NCBI RefSeq assembly: GCF_029960785.1
Contig: NZ_JASBQE010000004.1
Location: 1 to 64,000, forward strand
Source: Polyangium sp. 15x6
Lineage (GTDB): Bacteria; Myxococcota_A; Polyangia; Polyangiales; Polyangiaceae
Length of the DNA: 64,000 nucleotides
Reading direction: 5' to 3'
In this document: positions 1 to 10,920 of the stretch, one piece after another
How positions within the stretch are numbered: position 1 is the first letter of the stretch
How the letters are laid out: each line of letters starts with the position of its first letter
The notes under the pieces: generated by a model
Databases searched by the model: none
Told to the model about the DNA's origin: nothing
Seen by the model: the letters and a program-made list of their open reading frames with translations, nothing else
Made by a program: the position numbers and the translations under genes

Positions 1-354
1 CGCATTCGCTGCTTTGCGGAGACGACGTCTGTCGTGCCCGGCAGCAGCCTCGACAAGGCAATCCGCTACATGGTCGGGATGTGGAGCGGGCTCACGCGAT
101 TCCTGGAGGATGCGCGGATCCCGATCGACAACAACCATACCGAGAGAGCCGAGCGCGGCATCGTGGTGGGACGGAAGAATCACTATGGCTCACGGTCCCG
201 TCGAGGGACCGAGGTCGCGGCGCTCTTCTATTCCTTCATCGAGAGCGCGAAGCTCTGCGGGCTCGAGCCGAAGGTCTACCTGCGCAAGGCGATTGGAGCT
301 GCCTTGCGTGGGGAGCGCATTCCGCTGCCACACGAGGTCGCGGCTCGGGCGTAG
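1..354 (+). CDS. IS66-family transposase, C-terminal fragment (cut by window start)
   Basis: The visible 117 codons are the C-terminal part of an IS66-type DDE transposase. The reading frame is open from base 1, so the gene begins before the window. The diagnostic block is IPIDNNHTERAERGIVVGRK, which holds the last acidic catalytic residue region (DNN..ER), followed by the family's GRKNHYGSRSRRGTEVAALFY and SFIESAKLCGLEPKVYL stretches. It ends with a short tail after the usual IS66 C-terminal helix. No terminal inverted repeat could be recognised downstream, so it is unclear whether the element is intact. It marks a mobile-element edge. Confidence 0.88.
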   Translation, partial: RIRCFAETTSVVPGSSLDKAIRYMVGMWSGLTRFLEDARIPIDNNHTERAERGIVVGRKNHYGSRSRRGTEVAALFYSFIESAKLCGLEPKVYLRKAIGAALRGERIPLPHEVAARA

Positions 355-791
355 GTCGCCAGCCTGACTGAGCGAGGGTCTATTTGTCCGCGCCGATCGC
401 CGGCGTGAAGATGGCGATCGTGTGCACGGTTATTGTGCGGCTGCGACGAACCCGCCGAGCGCACGCCGGCGCGGCGAGCATGCGCGTGCCGCGCACGTGG
501 CGCCTGCCATGGGCGCGGATGGTCGTCCAGACGGTGGTGGGCGAGGACTTACAGTGCTGCTCCATCTCGAGTCGTTTCGCGACGGCATCCTCAAGGTCGT
601 CGAGGCCGGAAAAGAGCGCGGCAGCGTGGACCAGCAGCTTGTTGCGGAGCGCCATTGCGGCTATCATCCCGCCGCGCGAGTAGCGAGCAAAAACAGGTCA
701 TTCGCGTCCACCAACGGAAGCAACCGTGCAAGGTCCACGTTCCAAACGTTAAAGAGCACTCTTGGTACGTGGAACTCACAAAGGCCAAAAG
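355..791. other. Non-coding stretch downstream of the IS66 fragment
   Basis: No convincing gene is seen here. A 95-codon frame exists on the minus strand (380-667) and a longer one on the plus strand (422-886). Both are Arg/Ala-rich, have no recognisable motif, and read like out-of-frame high-GC DNA. Remnants of the insertion element's right end would be expected here, but I could not identify them. Confidence 0.4.
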
Positions 792-1211
792 ATGACGCCG
801 TACCGGGACCTGCCAGCAAACAGCGAGCAACCCATGCCGGACCGTTGGCAGCGAGCGCGTGCGGTCGCGGCGGACTACGGGCGTGACGAGGGATGGTTCG
901 TGGAATGGCAAGGACGCCGCGTTGCCGAGCTGACGGACCCACGCTGGGAGGACATGTTCTGGGTGTCCTATCGATTCACTCTCCTGACGGATGAGCCGGA
1001 AACCGTCAGGGCAATTCAGTCGAGCGGCACGTGGGACCCCCGCGAGGTGAAGTTTCGAACACGAAACACAGACCTGCCGGCCCCCAATGCGTTCGCCAGT
1101 CACGCACCAAGAAATGGGCGAGTGACGATGCGCGCGCTGTACGTGGACCCAAACCTCACGCTGATGGAGCGGGCCTTCCTTCTGCTCCTTCGTATCGGTA
1201 TCGTGAAGTGA
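792..1211 (+). CDS. Hypothetical protein, about 139 aa
   Basis: I do not recognise the family. The protein is soluble, with no signal peptide or membrane segment. It has a tryptophan-rich core (WFVEWQGRRVAELTDPRWED, then MFWVSYRF) and charged, well-balanced composition of the kind seen in true proteins rather than shadow frames. I chose the ATG at 792; the frame also opens at a TTG at 762, and the ATG at 834 is another candidate. It lies alone between the IS66 remnant and the PhoX-like gene, on the same strand. The function is unknown. Confidence 0.6.
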   Translation: MTPYRDLPANSEQPMPDRWQRARAVAADYGRDEGWFVEWQGRRVAELTDPRWEDMFWVSYRFTLLTDEPETVRAIQSSGTWDPREVKFRTRNTDLPAPNAFASHAPRNGRVTMRALYVDPNLTLMERAFLLLLRIGIVK

Positions 1212-1380
1212 GTCCAGGCCGGTCGCTGGACGCTCATCCCCAACATCGAGATCGTGGCGAAGCGCCGTGACAGGGAGATCCCGGTCGAGGACTTTTACGG
1301 TCTCATCACAAGAAAGCGACGATCCCTTTACGCATACGCAAGACTCGAACATCCCCTCCCAAGCCGGGTATCCTCCGCCC

Positions 1381-2631
1381 ATGAACAAAACCCTCCCTCT
1401 CTTCTCTCGACGCGTGATCCTGCGGGGAGGCCTCGCTGGCCTCGCCGCGATGATGAGCCCCTCCCTGCTCGCGAGCTGCTCCTCGGAGGGCGGCGCTCCA
1501 GCTCCGCCGGCGACCCCCGGCGAGCCGCCGTTTGGCGTACCCATCGACGGGCCCAAGCTCGTCTCGCGCATCGCCGAGATCGGGCCGCTCGGCGATCCGG
1601 ACGCGAATGGCGTCAAGCTGCCGCCTGGTTTCTCCGCGCGGATCGTCGCGCGAACGAACGCGAAACCCCTCGAGACCTCCGATTACGTTTGGCACATCGC
1701 GCCGGACGGCGGGGCGACCTTCCTCCTCGAGGATGGCGGTTACGTGTATGTATCGAACTCGGAGGTCCCCATCGCCGGCGGCGTGGGCGCGCTCCGCTTC
1801 GACGCCGCGGGAAAGCTCGTGGACGCTTATCCGATCCTGAGCATGACGAACATCAACTGCGCCGGAGGGCCGACGCCCTGGGGCACGTGGCTCTCGTGCG
1901 AGGAGGCCTCGCGGGGGCGCGTCTTCGAGTGTGATCCGCGCGGCGAACACGAGGCGATCGTCCGCCCAGCCCTCGGCATCTTCAAGCACGAGGCGGCCGC
2001 GATCGATCGGGTCAAGCACCACGTCTACCTGACCGAGGACGAGAACGACGGGTGTTTTTATCGATTCGTACCGGACAAGCTCAATCGACTCGGCTTCGCG
2101 GACATCTCGAGCGGCAAGCTTCAGGTGGCCGAGGTCGCGATGGACGGGAGCGTCAAGTGGCTGGATGTGCCGGATCCGCTCTTCGAAGGCCCGACCCCCA
2201 CGCGAAAGCAGGTCGCGAGCGCGACGCTCTTCGACGGCGGAGAGGGAATCTGGTACCACCAGGGGATCGTGTACTTCTCGGCCAAGGGCGAGGGACGCGT
2301 GTACGCCTACGACACGATGACCGAGACGCTCGCCGTGATCTATGACGCGAGCCAAGCGGCGACTCCCATTCTGACGGGCGTCGACAACATCACCGTCTCG
2401 TGTTGCGGCGATGTGCTCGTGGCCGAGGATTCGGGTGACATGCAGATCGTGGCGATCTTGCCGAGCGGCGAGCTCAAGCCCATCGTGCAGGTGATGGGGC
2501 ACGACAAGAGCGAGATCACGGGACCGGCGTTCGATCCTTCGGGGACGCGTCTCTACTTCAGCTCGCAGCGTGGCGATGGGAGCGGCGGCGTCACGTACGA
2601 GGTCACGGGGCCGTTCCACGCGCCTGCATAG
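1381..2631 (+). CDS. PhoX-like (DUF839) phosphatase, Tat-type lipoprotein
   Basis: A 416-residue secreted protein of the PhoX/DUF839 beta-propeller family, whose known members are Ca/Fe-dependent alkaline phosphatases. The start at 1381 gives an N-terminus with an SRR pair, a hydrophobic stretch and the lipobox LLASC, so it is probably a Tat-exported lipoprotein. Family features seen are GGPTPWGTWLSCEE (the GTWL.CEE block that supplies metal ligands), HEAAAID and YLTEDENDGCFYRFVP, and later VSCCGDVLVAEDSGD and a final GPAFDPSGTRLYFSSQRG. It is shorter than classical PhoX (about 600 residues), so the exact substrate is uncertain. It is convergent with the FG-GAP gene at 2661. Confidence 0.85.
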   Translation: MNKTLPLFSRRVILRGGLAGLAAMMSPSLLASCSSEGGAPAPPATPGEPPFGVPIDGPKLVSRIAEIGPLGDPDANGVKLPPGFSARIVARTNAKPLETSDYVWHIAPDGGATFLLEDGGYVYVSNSEVPIAGGVGALRFDAAGKLVDAYPILSMTNINCAGGPTPWGTWLSCEEASRGRVFECDPRGEHEAIVRPALGIFKHEAAAIDRVKHHVYLTEDENDGCFYRFVPDKLNRLGFADISSGKLQVAEVAMDGSVKWLDVPDPLFEGPTPTRKQVASATLFDGGEGIWYHQGIVYFSAKGEGRVYAYDTMTETLAVIYDASQAATPILTGVDNITVSCCGDVLVAEDSGDMQIVAILPSGELKPIVQVMGHDKSEITGPAFDPSGTRLYFSSQRGDGSGGVTYEVTGPFHAPA

Positions 2632-2660
2632 CCGCGCGACCTCGCCGCGATCTGGCGTAT

Positions 2661-5360
<2,700 letters not shown>

Positions 5361-5371
5361 TCTTTTTGGGA

Positions 5372-6757
5372 TCAATCGAGCGAGAGGTACGTGAACGTCA
5401 CCGATTGGTGGAAATCATTCCGGGCGTGCCCGAACCGTAGCCCCTGATTGAACGAGATCTCGTATTGACGTCGATCCCCGGCGCACATGGAGAGGAGCGA
5501 CCATTCCGGGCCCACGGACGCCCCGAAGAGCACCGGGTCCTGCTGCAGATCCGCCACGAACCCAGCCGAGAGCCCCGCGGCCGACGAGAACCACGGGCTC
5601 CAGTTGACACGGAGCATCGCCGGCACGACGACGGAGACCTGGGTCACCTGATACTCCGGATCTTCGACGAATCGGTGCATGACGGTCAGCGTGCCGCCCG
5701 TCCGGAAATCGAACATCGGCGTGATGCCGATGTTCATCACGAAACCCGCCGCCGCGCCGAACATGAGCGCGCCGCCTTCGGTATACACCGCCATCCCGGG
5801 GCTGAACGACCCACCGAAATGGAGGCCTTTGCGGTGCCGCGCCACCTCATCCATGGGAGACGGCCGAAACTCCACGCGTTCGGTCTTGCCGGCGGCGACG
5901 GTCGCCTGCTTTTTTTCGTTCGTGCCGCCCGGATATTGGATCTCGACGTCGTGCACGCCCGCCGTGACGGGCACCTCCAGCGGCGTTGCGCCCACGGCTT
6001 TCCCGTCGATGAAGACGTTCCCCTCGTGCGCGGTGCTCTCGATGCGGAGCTTCCCGCCGCCCTGGATCGCCTGCGTGGGCAAGGCCGGCGGCGGCGTCTT
6101 GCCATCGGCCGGGACGAGCTTGAGCGTGACCTTCTCGTTCGCGCCTTCCTTCACGTTGACCGTCGTGCTCGCGGGATGAAATCCGCTCGCGGAGACGGTA
6201 ATCGTATGGGAGCCCGGATTGACCTTGCGTGGAGCGGAGAGCGCCGCGGCCGGTATCGACGCGCCGTCCACGGCCACGGTGGCAACGTCGCTCGAGGCGC
6301 CGTCCAGTACGATGAGCAGGGACGGGATCCGCGGCGTGAGCTTCTGCGCGAGATCCGCGGCCTCTTCACGGGCTTTCGCGAATGCCGCCGGCTCCTTGTC
6401 GTCCTTGGGGTGACGTGACACCTGCAATAAAGTGTCGCGTGCCTCGACCAGCAGCCCGCGCTCGATCTGGGCTTTGGCGAGCGGAAGGCCCGTGGACGGG
6501 ACCTGCATGATCGCGTGCGCCGCCTGATAAGCCTTGAGGGCGCCTGCGTAGTCCCTCGTGGCAAACTTCGCGTCGCCCTCTTTCATGAGGTTTCGGGCGG
6601 TCTCCTTGTCCGCCGAGGAGGGCTCCGCGGCCGCGAGGGGCGAGGCGAGGAGCGCCGTCGTGGCGAAAAACGCCGCGGCTCTCGACACCCTCGCAAAACC
6701 CCTGAAGAAACGTACCAGCGTGACGCGACTCGAAATCACCGACCGTTCAGAATCCAT
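5372..6757 (-). CDS. PEGA-domain protein with TPR-like N-terminus and C-terminal barrel-like region
   Basis: A 461-residue exported protein. The signal peptide is AAAFFATTALLASPLAAAEP. A TPR-like segment follows (KFATRDYAGALKAYQAAHAI), then two PEGA-type domains (KVNPGSHTITVSASGFHP and GNVFIDGKAVGATPLEVPV). The last 150 residues alternate hydrophobic and polar in a way that suggests an outer-membrane or beta-rich domain. The ATG at 6757 overlaps the end of the upstream kinase gene by 11 bp, so translation is probably coupled. The stop overlaps an alternative TTG start of the FG-GAP gene. PEGA proteins are thought to bind cell-surface material; the role here is inferred from linkage to the kinase. 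Confidence 0.82.
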   Translation of the reverse strand: MDSERSVISSRVTLVRFFRGFARVSRAAAFFATTALLASPLAAAEPSSADKETARNLMKEGDAKFATRDYAGALKAYQAAHAIMQVPSTGLPLAKAQIERGLLVEARDTLLQVSRHPKDDKEPAAFAKAREEAADLAQKLTPRIPSLLIVLDGASSDVATVAVDGASIPAAALSAPRKVNPGSHTITVSASGFHPASTTVNVKEGANEKVTLKLVPADGKTPPPALPTQAIQGGGKLRIESTAHEGNVFIDGKAVGATPLEVPVTAGVHDVEIQYPGGTNEKKQATVAAGKTERVEFRPSPMDEVARHRKGLHFGGSFSPGMAVYTEGGALMFGAAAGFVMNIGITPMFDFRTGGTLTVMHRFVEDPEYQVTQVSVVVPAMLRVNWSPWFSSAAGLSAGFVADLQQDPVLFGASVGPEWSLLSMCAGDRRQYEISFNQGLRFGHARNDFHQSVTFTYLSLD

Positions 6758-8330
6758 AGTCCTTCTCGGGTAGCGGAGTGCTTCGCGGCGTGCCGCCCGG
6801 CTTCGCCGACGGCTTCGGGCTTGCCGCCGGCGCGGACGCACTCGGAGCGGAGGCATTGGGCGCGGACGCGCTCGGCGCGGACGCACTCGACGCGGACGCG
6901 CTTGGCGCGGGCGTACTCGGGGCGAGCTCCACGCGGCTCGAGACCGGCGTGACCACAGGCGGGACCTTGTTGTCATTCGTGGTCGCGCTCGCGGGCGCCG
7001 CGGTCACACCGGGGTCGCTTTCAATGGCCGGCGTCGACCCACCGGCGAGCGGTGTCACGGGGCGCTTCAGGTAGACAAACCCCAGCGCGCCCGCACCAAC
7101 GAGGCTCACCACCGCCGCGGCGATCACGGCCAGGCGCCGCCCCGAACCCTGCCGCCCCGACCCGTGGGCGGGAGCCTCACCGACGTACGTCGTCGCCGAT
7201 GCGGCCCCCCCGATCGAGCTCGGATCCTTCTCCGTGTGTCGGGGGCTCGCGCCTTTGACGTCATGCGAGGAAGCCCCCGTGGAGAGGCTCTCGTCGTCGC
7301 CCGATGCTTCGCTCGTCGATGAAAACGTCCTGTAGTCGTGCTCGAGGACGGTAACTTTTTCTTCCTGCCGTACGCTCCCTCCGACCATGGATCCACCCGC
7401 GGTCGATTCTCCACGGGTGATGTGGCGCGAAGGCGGATCGCCCGCGTTGTGAGGAGCACGCGTGAGGGAAGGCGACGACGTCCTGCCGAGGGCGCCGTAG
7501 AGCGCGTTTGCCATCTCCCGGGCCGAGCCGAAACGCGCCGCGGGGTCGTGCGCCAAGGCCTGCTTGCACCATTCGTCGACCTCGGCCGGGATGGTGCCCA
7601 CGATCTTGCTCGGCGGAACGAAGCGCCCCGCTTGCATGGCCAGGAACAATGCGCCGATCCCGTTTTCGTCCGTGAACGGGAGCTTCCCCGTCATCGCGCG
7701 GTAGGCGACGACCCCCAAGGACCAGAGATCGGCGCGGAAATCCACGCTCTTGGCGTTGAGAAGTTGCTCGGGGCTCGCGTAGAGGATCGTCCCCACGATC
7801 ATCCCGGTGCTCGTCACGTCGCTCGATTCCCCGCCACCCGGCTTCGCAATGCCGAAGTCGAGCACTTTGACGAACAGATCTCCCTCCGTGTCGAGGAGGA
7901 AGATGTTGCTCGGCTTGACGTCACGATGGACGATTCCGAGCCGATGGGCCTTGCCGAGCGCCTTGCAGGTCTGCGAGACGATCTTGGCGACTTCGTCGAG
8001 GGGCAGGGGGCCCTCTCGTTTGATGCGCGCCGACAGGTCTTCCCCATCGAGCAGCTCCATGACCATGTACGGGGTCCCATCGCCCGTAATACCGTGGTCG
8101 TGGATATTTACGATGTGGGGGCTCCCTATCTGGGCCGCGCTCGTGGCCTCGCGCTGGAAGCGCATCCGCGTCGCTGGATCGCCGGCGTGTACATCCGAAA
8201 CGAACTTGACCGCGACCTGCGTTTTGAGCCCGAGGTGGTCCGCGACCCACACGCTTCCCATGCCGCCCCTGCCGAGCAGGCGCACGAGCTTCACGTGCTT
8301 CGAGACCGAATATCCGGGACCGAGCCCCAT
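6747..8330 (-). CDS. Transmembrane Ser/Thr protein kinase
   Basis: A 527-residue Hanks-type kinase. An N-terminal catalytic domain (residues about 15-285) shows the Gly loop LGRGGMGSVW, the VAIK-like lysine (VAVKFV), HRDVKPSN in the catalytic loop, DFGIAKPGGG in the activation segment, a Thr/Ser-rich activation loop, and an SPEQL motif in place of APE. A Ser/Thr-rich linker leads to one membrane span (LAVIAAAVVSLVGAGALGFVY) and a periplasmic Ala-Ser-Pro repeat tail. The ATG at 8330 was chosen because residues upstream in the open frame are not kinase-like. Downstream PEGA and FG-GAP genes may encode the extracytoplasmic partners of its sensing tail. Confidence 0.9.
   Translation of the reverse strand: MGLGPGYSVSKHVKLVRLLGRGGMGSVWVADHLGLKTQVAVKFVSDVHAGDPATRMRFQREATSAAQIGSPHIVNIHDHGITGDGTPYMVMELLDGEDLSARIKREGPLPLDEVAKIVSQTCKALGKAHRLGIVHRDVKPSNIFLLDTEGDLFVKVLDFGIAKPGGGESSDVTSTGMIVGTILYASPEQLLNAKSVDFRADLWSLGVVAYRAMTGKLPFTDENGIGALFLAMQAGRFVPPSKIVGTIPAEVDEWCKQALAHDPAARFGSAREMANALYGALGRTSSPSLTRAPHNAGDPPSRHITRGESTAGGSMVGGSVRQEEKVTVLEHDYRTFSSTSEASGDDESLSTGASSHDVKGASPRHTEKDPSSIGGAASATTYVGEAPAHGSGRQGSGRRLAVIAAAVVSLVGAGALGFVYLKRPVTPLAGGSTPAIESDPGVTAAPASATTNDNKVPPVVTPVSSRVELAPSTPAPSASASSASAPSASAPNASAPSASAPAASPKPSAKPGGTPRSTPLPEKDYGF
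6838..6915. repeat. Short tandem repeats encoding Ser-Ala-Pro tail of the kinase
   Basis: Repeated units close to gcgctcggcgcggac encode a series of SAP-type triplets in the periplasmic tail of the kinase. This is low-complexity sequence, likely to vary in length. Confidence 0.6.
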
Positions 8331-8419
8331 GTACAAACGACTAACACAGCTCTCGGCCGGCAAGCTATTTTCGTCAACGCGCTGGCGGGAGAGCGCGGGG
8401 CCCGGGACGCGCGCGTGCG

Positions 8420-9091
8420 TCAGCGGTAGTTCGGCAGCTCTTTCTTGAGCCGAACGACGAAGTCGATGATGTCGTCCTTGGCCTGGCCCTTCCCGAGCCA
8501 CGAAGGGACGGAGCCCGCGACGTCGAGGTGGAAGCGGTAGACGGCGCGGGTGCCCTTGCCGTCGGGCTCGAGCCGCCAGCCGCCTTCGTGCGCGGTCACG
8601 CGGACCACGTCGGCCACGGGCTTCGGCCCGCGCTCGTTGGCGGTGGCGAAGCGCATCCAGAGGATCGAGCCCTCGGCGCCCCAGGTGACCTGGATGGTGT
8701 AGTCGCGATCGTCGATGACCGGGAGGTCGAGCCGCTGATAGACCAAGAGAGAGTCGGCGCTGCGTGCGAGGACCTTGTTCTCCTTGAGGTGCTCTTGCCA
8801 CTTCTGGTGGTTCGAGTAATCGAGCAGCGCGCGGCGCACCTGATCGGGCGGCGCCGGGAGGTTTGCCTCGGTCGCGAACTCGATGCCGGCGCGCTTCTCG
8901 CGGCGGTGGACGCGGACGCCCTTCTCTTCGCCGAGGAGCGTGAACCCCTCCGACGCGAGCGAGCTCGCGGGCGCCGGAGCGCGTCCCTGCGACGGTGCCC
9001 CCGCCTGCGCGGGCGAGGGCGGGGGAGGCTCGGCCGACGCGGCCAAGGGCACGAGGGAGACCAGGAAGGCGAAAAAGGTCCAGCGTCTCAT
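8420..9091 (-). CDS. Secreted START/SRPBCC-domain protein
   Basis: A 223-residue protein with a signal peptide (FFAFLVSLVPLAASAEP), a short Pro/Ala linker and a START/SRPBCC-like lipid-binding domain from about residue 50: GVRVHRREKRAGIEFATE, then the W.EH..E..VL block and a DRDYTIQ block typical of bacterial START proteins of about 200 residues. Members of this superfamily bind hydrophobic ligands; the ligand cannot be read from sequence. It sits 89 bp upstream of the kinase gene on the same strand and is probably the first gene of that operon. Confidence 0.8.
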   Translation of the reverse strand: MRRWTFFAFLVSLVPLAASAEPPPPSPAQAGAPSQGRAPAPASSLASEGFTLLGEEKGVRVHRREKRAGIEFATEANLPAPPDQVRRALLDYSNHQKWQEHLKENKVLARSADSLLVYQRLDLPVIDDRDYTIQVTWGAEGSILWMRFATANERGPKPVADVVRVTAHEGGWRLEPDGKGTRAVYRFHLDVAGSVPSWLGKGQAKDDIIDFVVRLKKELPNYR

Positions 9092-9388
9092 TCGTCTGTG
9101 TCCTCGAAGTAGGTGTGGACAAAAGAGGTTCGACCACCGGCGCCCGAGGGGACTCCACGGCTCCCCCCTCCAGCGGCGAGCAGCCCTGTGTGCTGGCGCC
9201 CGCGGATGGAGCGTAAACGAAACGGACAGTCATGTCCACTTGTGTCCAGGAGTAGATCCGCGGCGTGATCGACGCTGGTGGCATCCTCTCCTCACCCTCC
9301 CCACCCAGGTTCGTCCCGGTGCTCCGCTTTCCCAGGACGTGGTCCGGACATTCCCGCGCGACCTCTCGACGCGTGCCCCACCCCTCTC

Positions 9389-9432
9389 GCACCACACCTC
9401 CAAGACAGTCGCACCACACCTCCAAGACAGTC
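9389..9432. repeat. 22-bp perfect tandem direct repeat
   Basis: The 22-base unit beginning gcaccacacctccaag occurs twice with no spacer (9389-9410 and 9411-9432). A third partial copy (accacacc and similar C/A-rich strings) lies nearby. Confidence 0.85.
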
Positions 9433-9490
9433 GCCCCACCCCCGCCGCCCACTCCCACCCCGTCGCACATTCACTCCGGACAATCCCCGA

Positions 9491-9525
9491 AACATGTCCG
9501 AATTTGTCCGGATTTGTCCGGACAT
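9491..9525. promoter_or_regulatory. Three phased 10-bp TGTCCG repeats, candidate protein-binding site
   Basis: Three consecutive 10-base units end in TGTCCG (aacatgtccg, aatttgtccg, gatttgtccg) and are followed by gacat. The spacing is about one helical turn, so a protein could bind on one face of the DNA. They lie about 250 bp upstream of the gene at 9772. Confidence 0.5.
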
Positions 9526-9771
9526 CTCCCCGTGACCTCTCTCACCTCTCGCCGCCCACAGTCCGGCGCCTCCATCCCCGAAAACCCTTTCCTTCTCCGC
9601 CACATCCGCACTTCGCCCCTCGAAACCTCGACCTCACCCCCGCCCGAATCCCACCACCGTTGTCGCTGGCATCCCCCTTGCACAAAGCTCCCGCACACAC
9701 CGACGGCATCCACGTCGGACTCTCAATCGACGCACCATCACCCTTCCCCTGCGGAAGAGGAGACCATCCCC

Positions 9772-10263
9772 ATGAGTGACTCCAAGCATCCCAAGCCCGG
9801 CGATCGCAGCATCGACGTCACCGATATCGACCTCGTCGACATCACCCCCGACTACATCGCCCGGTTGAGCAAGCTCCGCGATGGGCACCCGAGCGCCATC
9901 GAGGCCATTCTGCTCGCGGCCCCCGCGGCTCGACAGCGGGCCGGACTCAGTGAGCCCGAGGTCGTCGAGCTCGGAGCGGACTGGGAAGTGTCCAAGCGCA
10001 TCGACGAGGTCTTGCCCGCGGTGGAGAAGCTCCTCGAGCTCCTCCACGAGACACGCCTCCTCCGGAATCACGCCATTGCATTCCGCCTCGGCGAGATGGC
10101 GCATCAGGTGCGGCGCCGGGCCGATCGGCTACCGAATGGTACAGAGGTGGCGGCCCCGTTCGAGCCGCTCCTCGCGTATCACTTCGCCGTCGGCCAGAAG
10201 ATCGCCGCGATGCGCGAAAAGAACAAGAAGGAGGCGGAGCAGACCAAGCCCTCCCCGGCCTGA
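9772..10263 (+). CDS. Hypothetical protein, about 163 aa
   Basis: I do not recognise the family. The protein is acidic at the N-terminus (DRSIDVTDIDLVDITPDY) and alpha-helical, with a Lys-rich C-terminal tail. There is no signal peptide or membrane span. The ATG at 9772 has a good ribosome site (GGAAGAGGAG) just upstream. It is convergent with the XRE regulator gene, 19 bp away, and behind a repeat-rich regulatory region. The helical, coiled-coil-like character and the regulator next door suggest a regulated structural or DNA-associated protein, but this is inference. Confidence 0.72.
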   Translation: MSDSKHPKPGDRSIDVTDIDLVDITPDYIARLSKLRDGHPSAIEAILLAAPAARQRAGLSEPEVVELGADWEVSKRIDEVLPAVEKLLELLHETRLLRNHAIAFRLGEMAHQVRRRADRLPNGTEVAAPFEPLLAYHFAVGQKIAAMREKNKKEAEQTKPSPA

Positions 10264-10282
10264 CCCACAGGCCCCCGCCTCC

Positions 10283-10621
10283 TCAGGCCCTCATCTGTTT
10301 CAGCATCTCCCGCACCTCCGAGAGCTCGCGCGATCGTATGTCCGGCGGTAGCTTCCTCCAGCGCTCCACCAGCCGCGCCATCGGGTCTTCGTCCGGGAAC
10401 GTGACCAGGATCATCGGCTGCACGCCGAGCGCTTGCGCAATCTGAACCAGCGTCCCGAAGTTGATTCGCACGAGCCCCTGCTCGATGCTCGACAGGTGCC
10501 CCTTGTTGAGCCCACTCTCCTTGGCGAGCTCGCTCAGGTTCATGACTCGTTCGGCTCGGAGCAGGCGGATCCGGGCGCCAATCTTGGCGGAGATGGGGTC
10601 GGGGGTCGTCCTTCGCGGCAT
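10283..10621 (-). CDS. XRE-family helix-turn-helix transcriptional regulator
   Basis: A 112-residue protein with one HTH_3/XRE domain at residues about 12-70: IGARIRLLRAERVMNLSELA, then the recognition helix region KGHLSSIEQGLVRIN and a third helix TLVQIAQALGVQP. The C-terminal 40 residues are helical and probably dimerise. The ATG at 10621 was chosen over an upstream GTG/ATG-like frame start because GAGGAG lies 5 bases in front of it. Two inverted repeats upstream (10643-10660, 10690-10712) are candidate autoregulatory operators. Confidence 0.88.
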   Translation of the reverse strand: MPRRTTPDPISAKIGARIRLLRAERVMNLSELAKESGLNKGHLSSIEQGLVRINFGTLVQIAQALGVQPMILVTFPDEDPMARLVERWRKLPPDIRSRELSEVREMLKQMRA

Positions 10622-10642
10622 GGGGTCTCCTCGGGCACATCG

Positions 10643-10660
10643 GTCGGGGGTTGCCCCGAC
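10643..10660. promoter_or_regulatory. Inverted repeat GTCGGGG-N4-CCCCGAC upstream of XRE gene
   Basis: Perfect 7-bp arms with a GTTG loop, 22 bases upstream of the regulator start. It could be an operator or a leader hairpin. Confidence 0.5.
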
Positions 10661-10689
10661 AGACTCCCCCTTACCACCTTCAGCCCCCT

Positions 10690-10712
10690 CGACAAACGAT
10701 TTTCGGTTGTCG
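10690..10712. promoter_or_regulatory. 23-bp near-perfect palindrome, candidate XRE operator
   Basis: CGACAAACGA-TTT-TCGGTTGTCG has arms that match at 9 of 10 positions around a TTT centre. It lies 69 bp upstream of the XRE start, where a self-repressing regulator would bind. Confidence 0.55.
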
Positions 10713-10920
10713 GGGCACACGGGCGGGCGGCCCCTGGCGGACCGCCCGTCTCGGTTTGTCCACGGTTACCACTCGGCCCGCCGGCGTGTTGCATGCACCA
10801 CGGAGCGCTTGGCTGTTGACATCCCGCCCGAGGTGAGGGGTGGGGGCTCCCTCCGCAGCCCGGAGGCGCGCTCGACGGCGTCGCCGCCGCCGCCCTCCTC
10901 ATGCCCGTGGGCCCCCCGCG
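10713..10920. other. Intergenic region between XRE promoter and NRPS stop
   Basis: No supported gene. Open frames crossing this stretch are out-of-frame high-GC sequence. No clear terminator with a T-run was seen after the NRPS gene. Confidence 0.4.

Larger units (their letters stand above)
9092..9771. other. Repeat-rich intergenic region between divergent genes
   Basis: 680 bases with no supported gene. It holds a 5-4-5 inverted repeat ggacagtcatgtcc at 9224-9237, a 22-bp perfect tandem repeat at 9389-9432, and several TGTCCG elements. Two 26-bp stretches starting gtccggacat (9342-9367 and 9516-9541) match at 22 positions. It must contain the promoters for both the START/kinase operon and the gene at 9772. 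Confidence 0.6.

Noticed and set aside
380..667. Minus-strand 95-codon frame next to the IS66 fragment
   Set aside because: No family motif and unconvincing composition; could not be told from chance.
5465..6418. Plus-strand frame of 317 codons
   Set aside because: Antisense to the PEGA gene with no domain.
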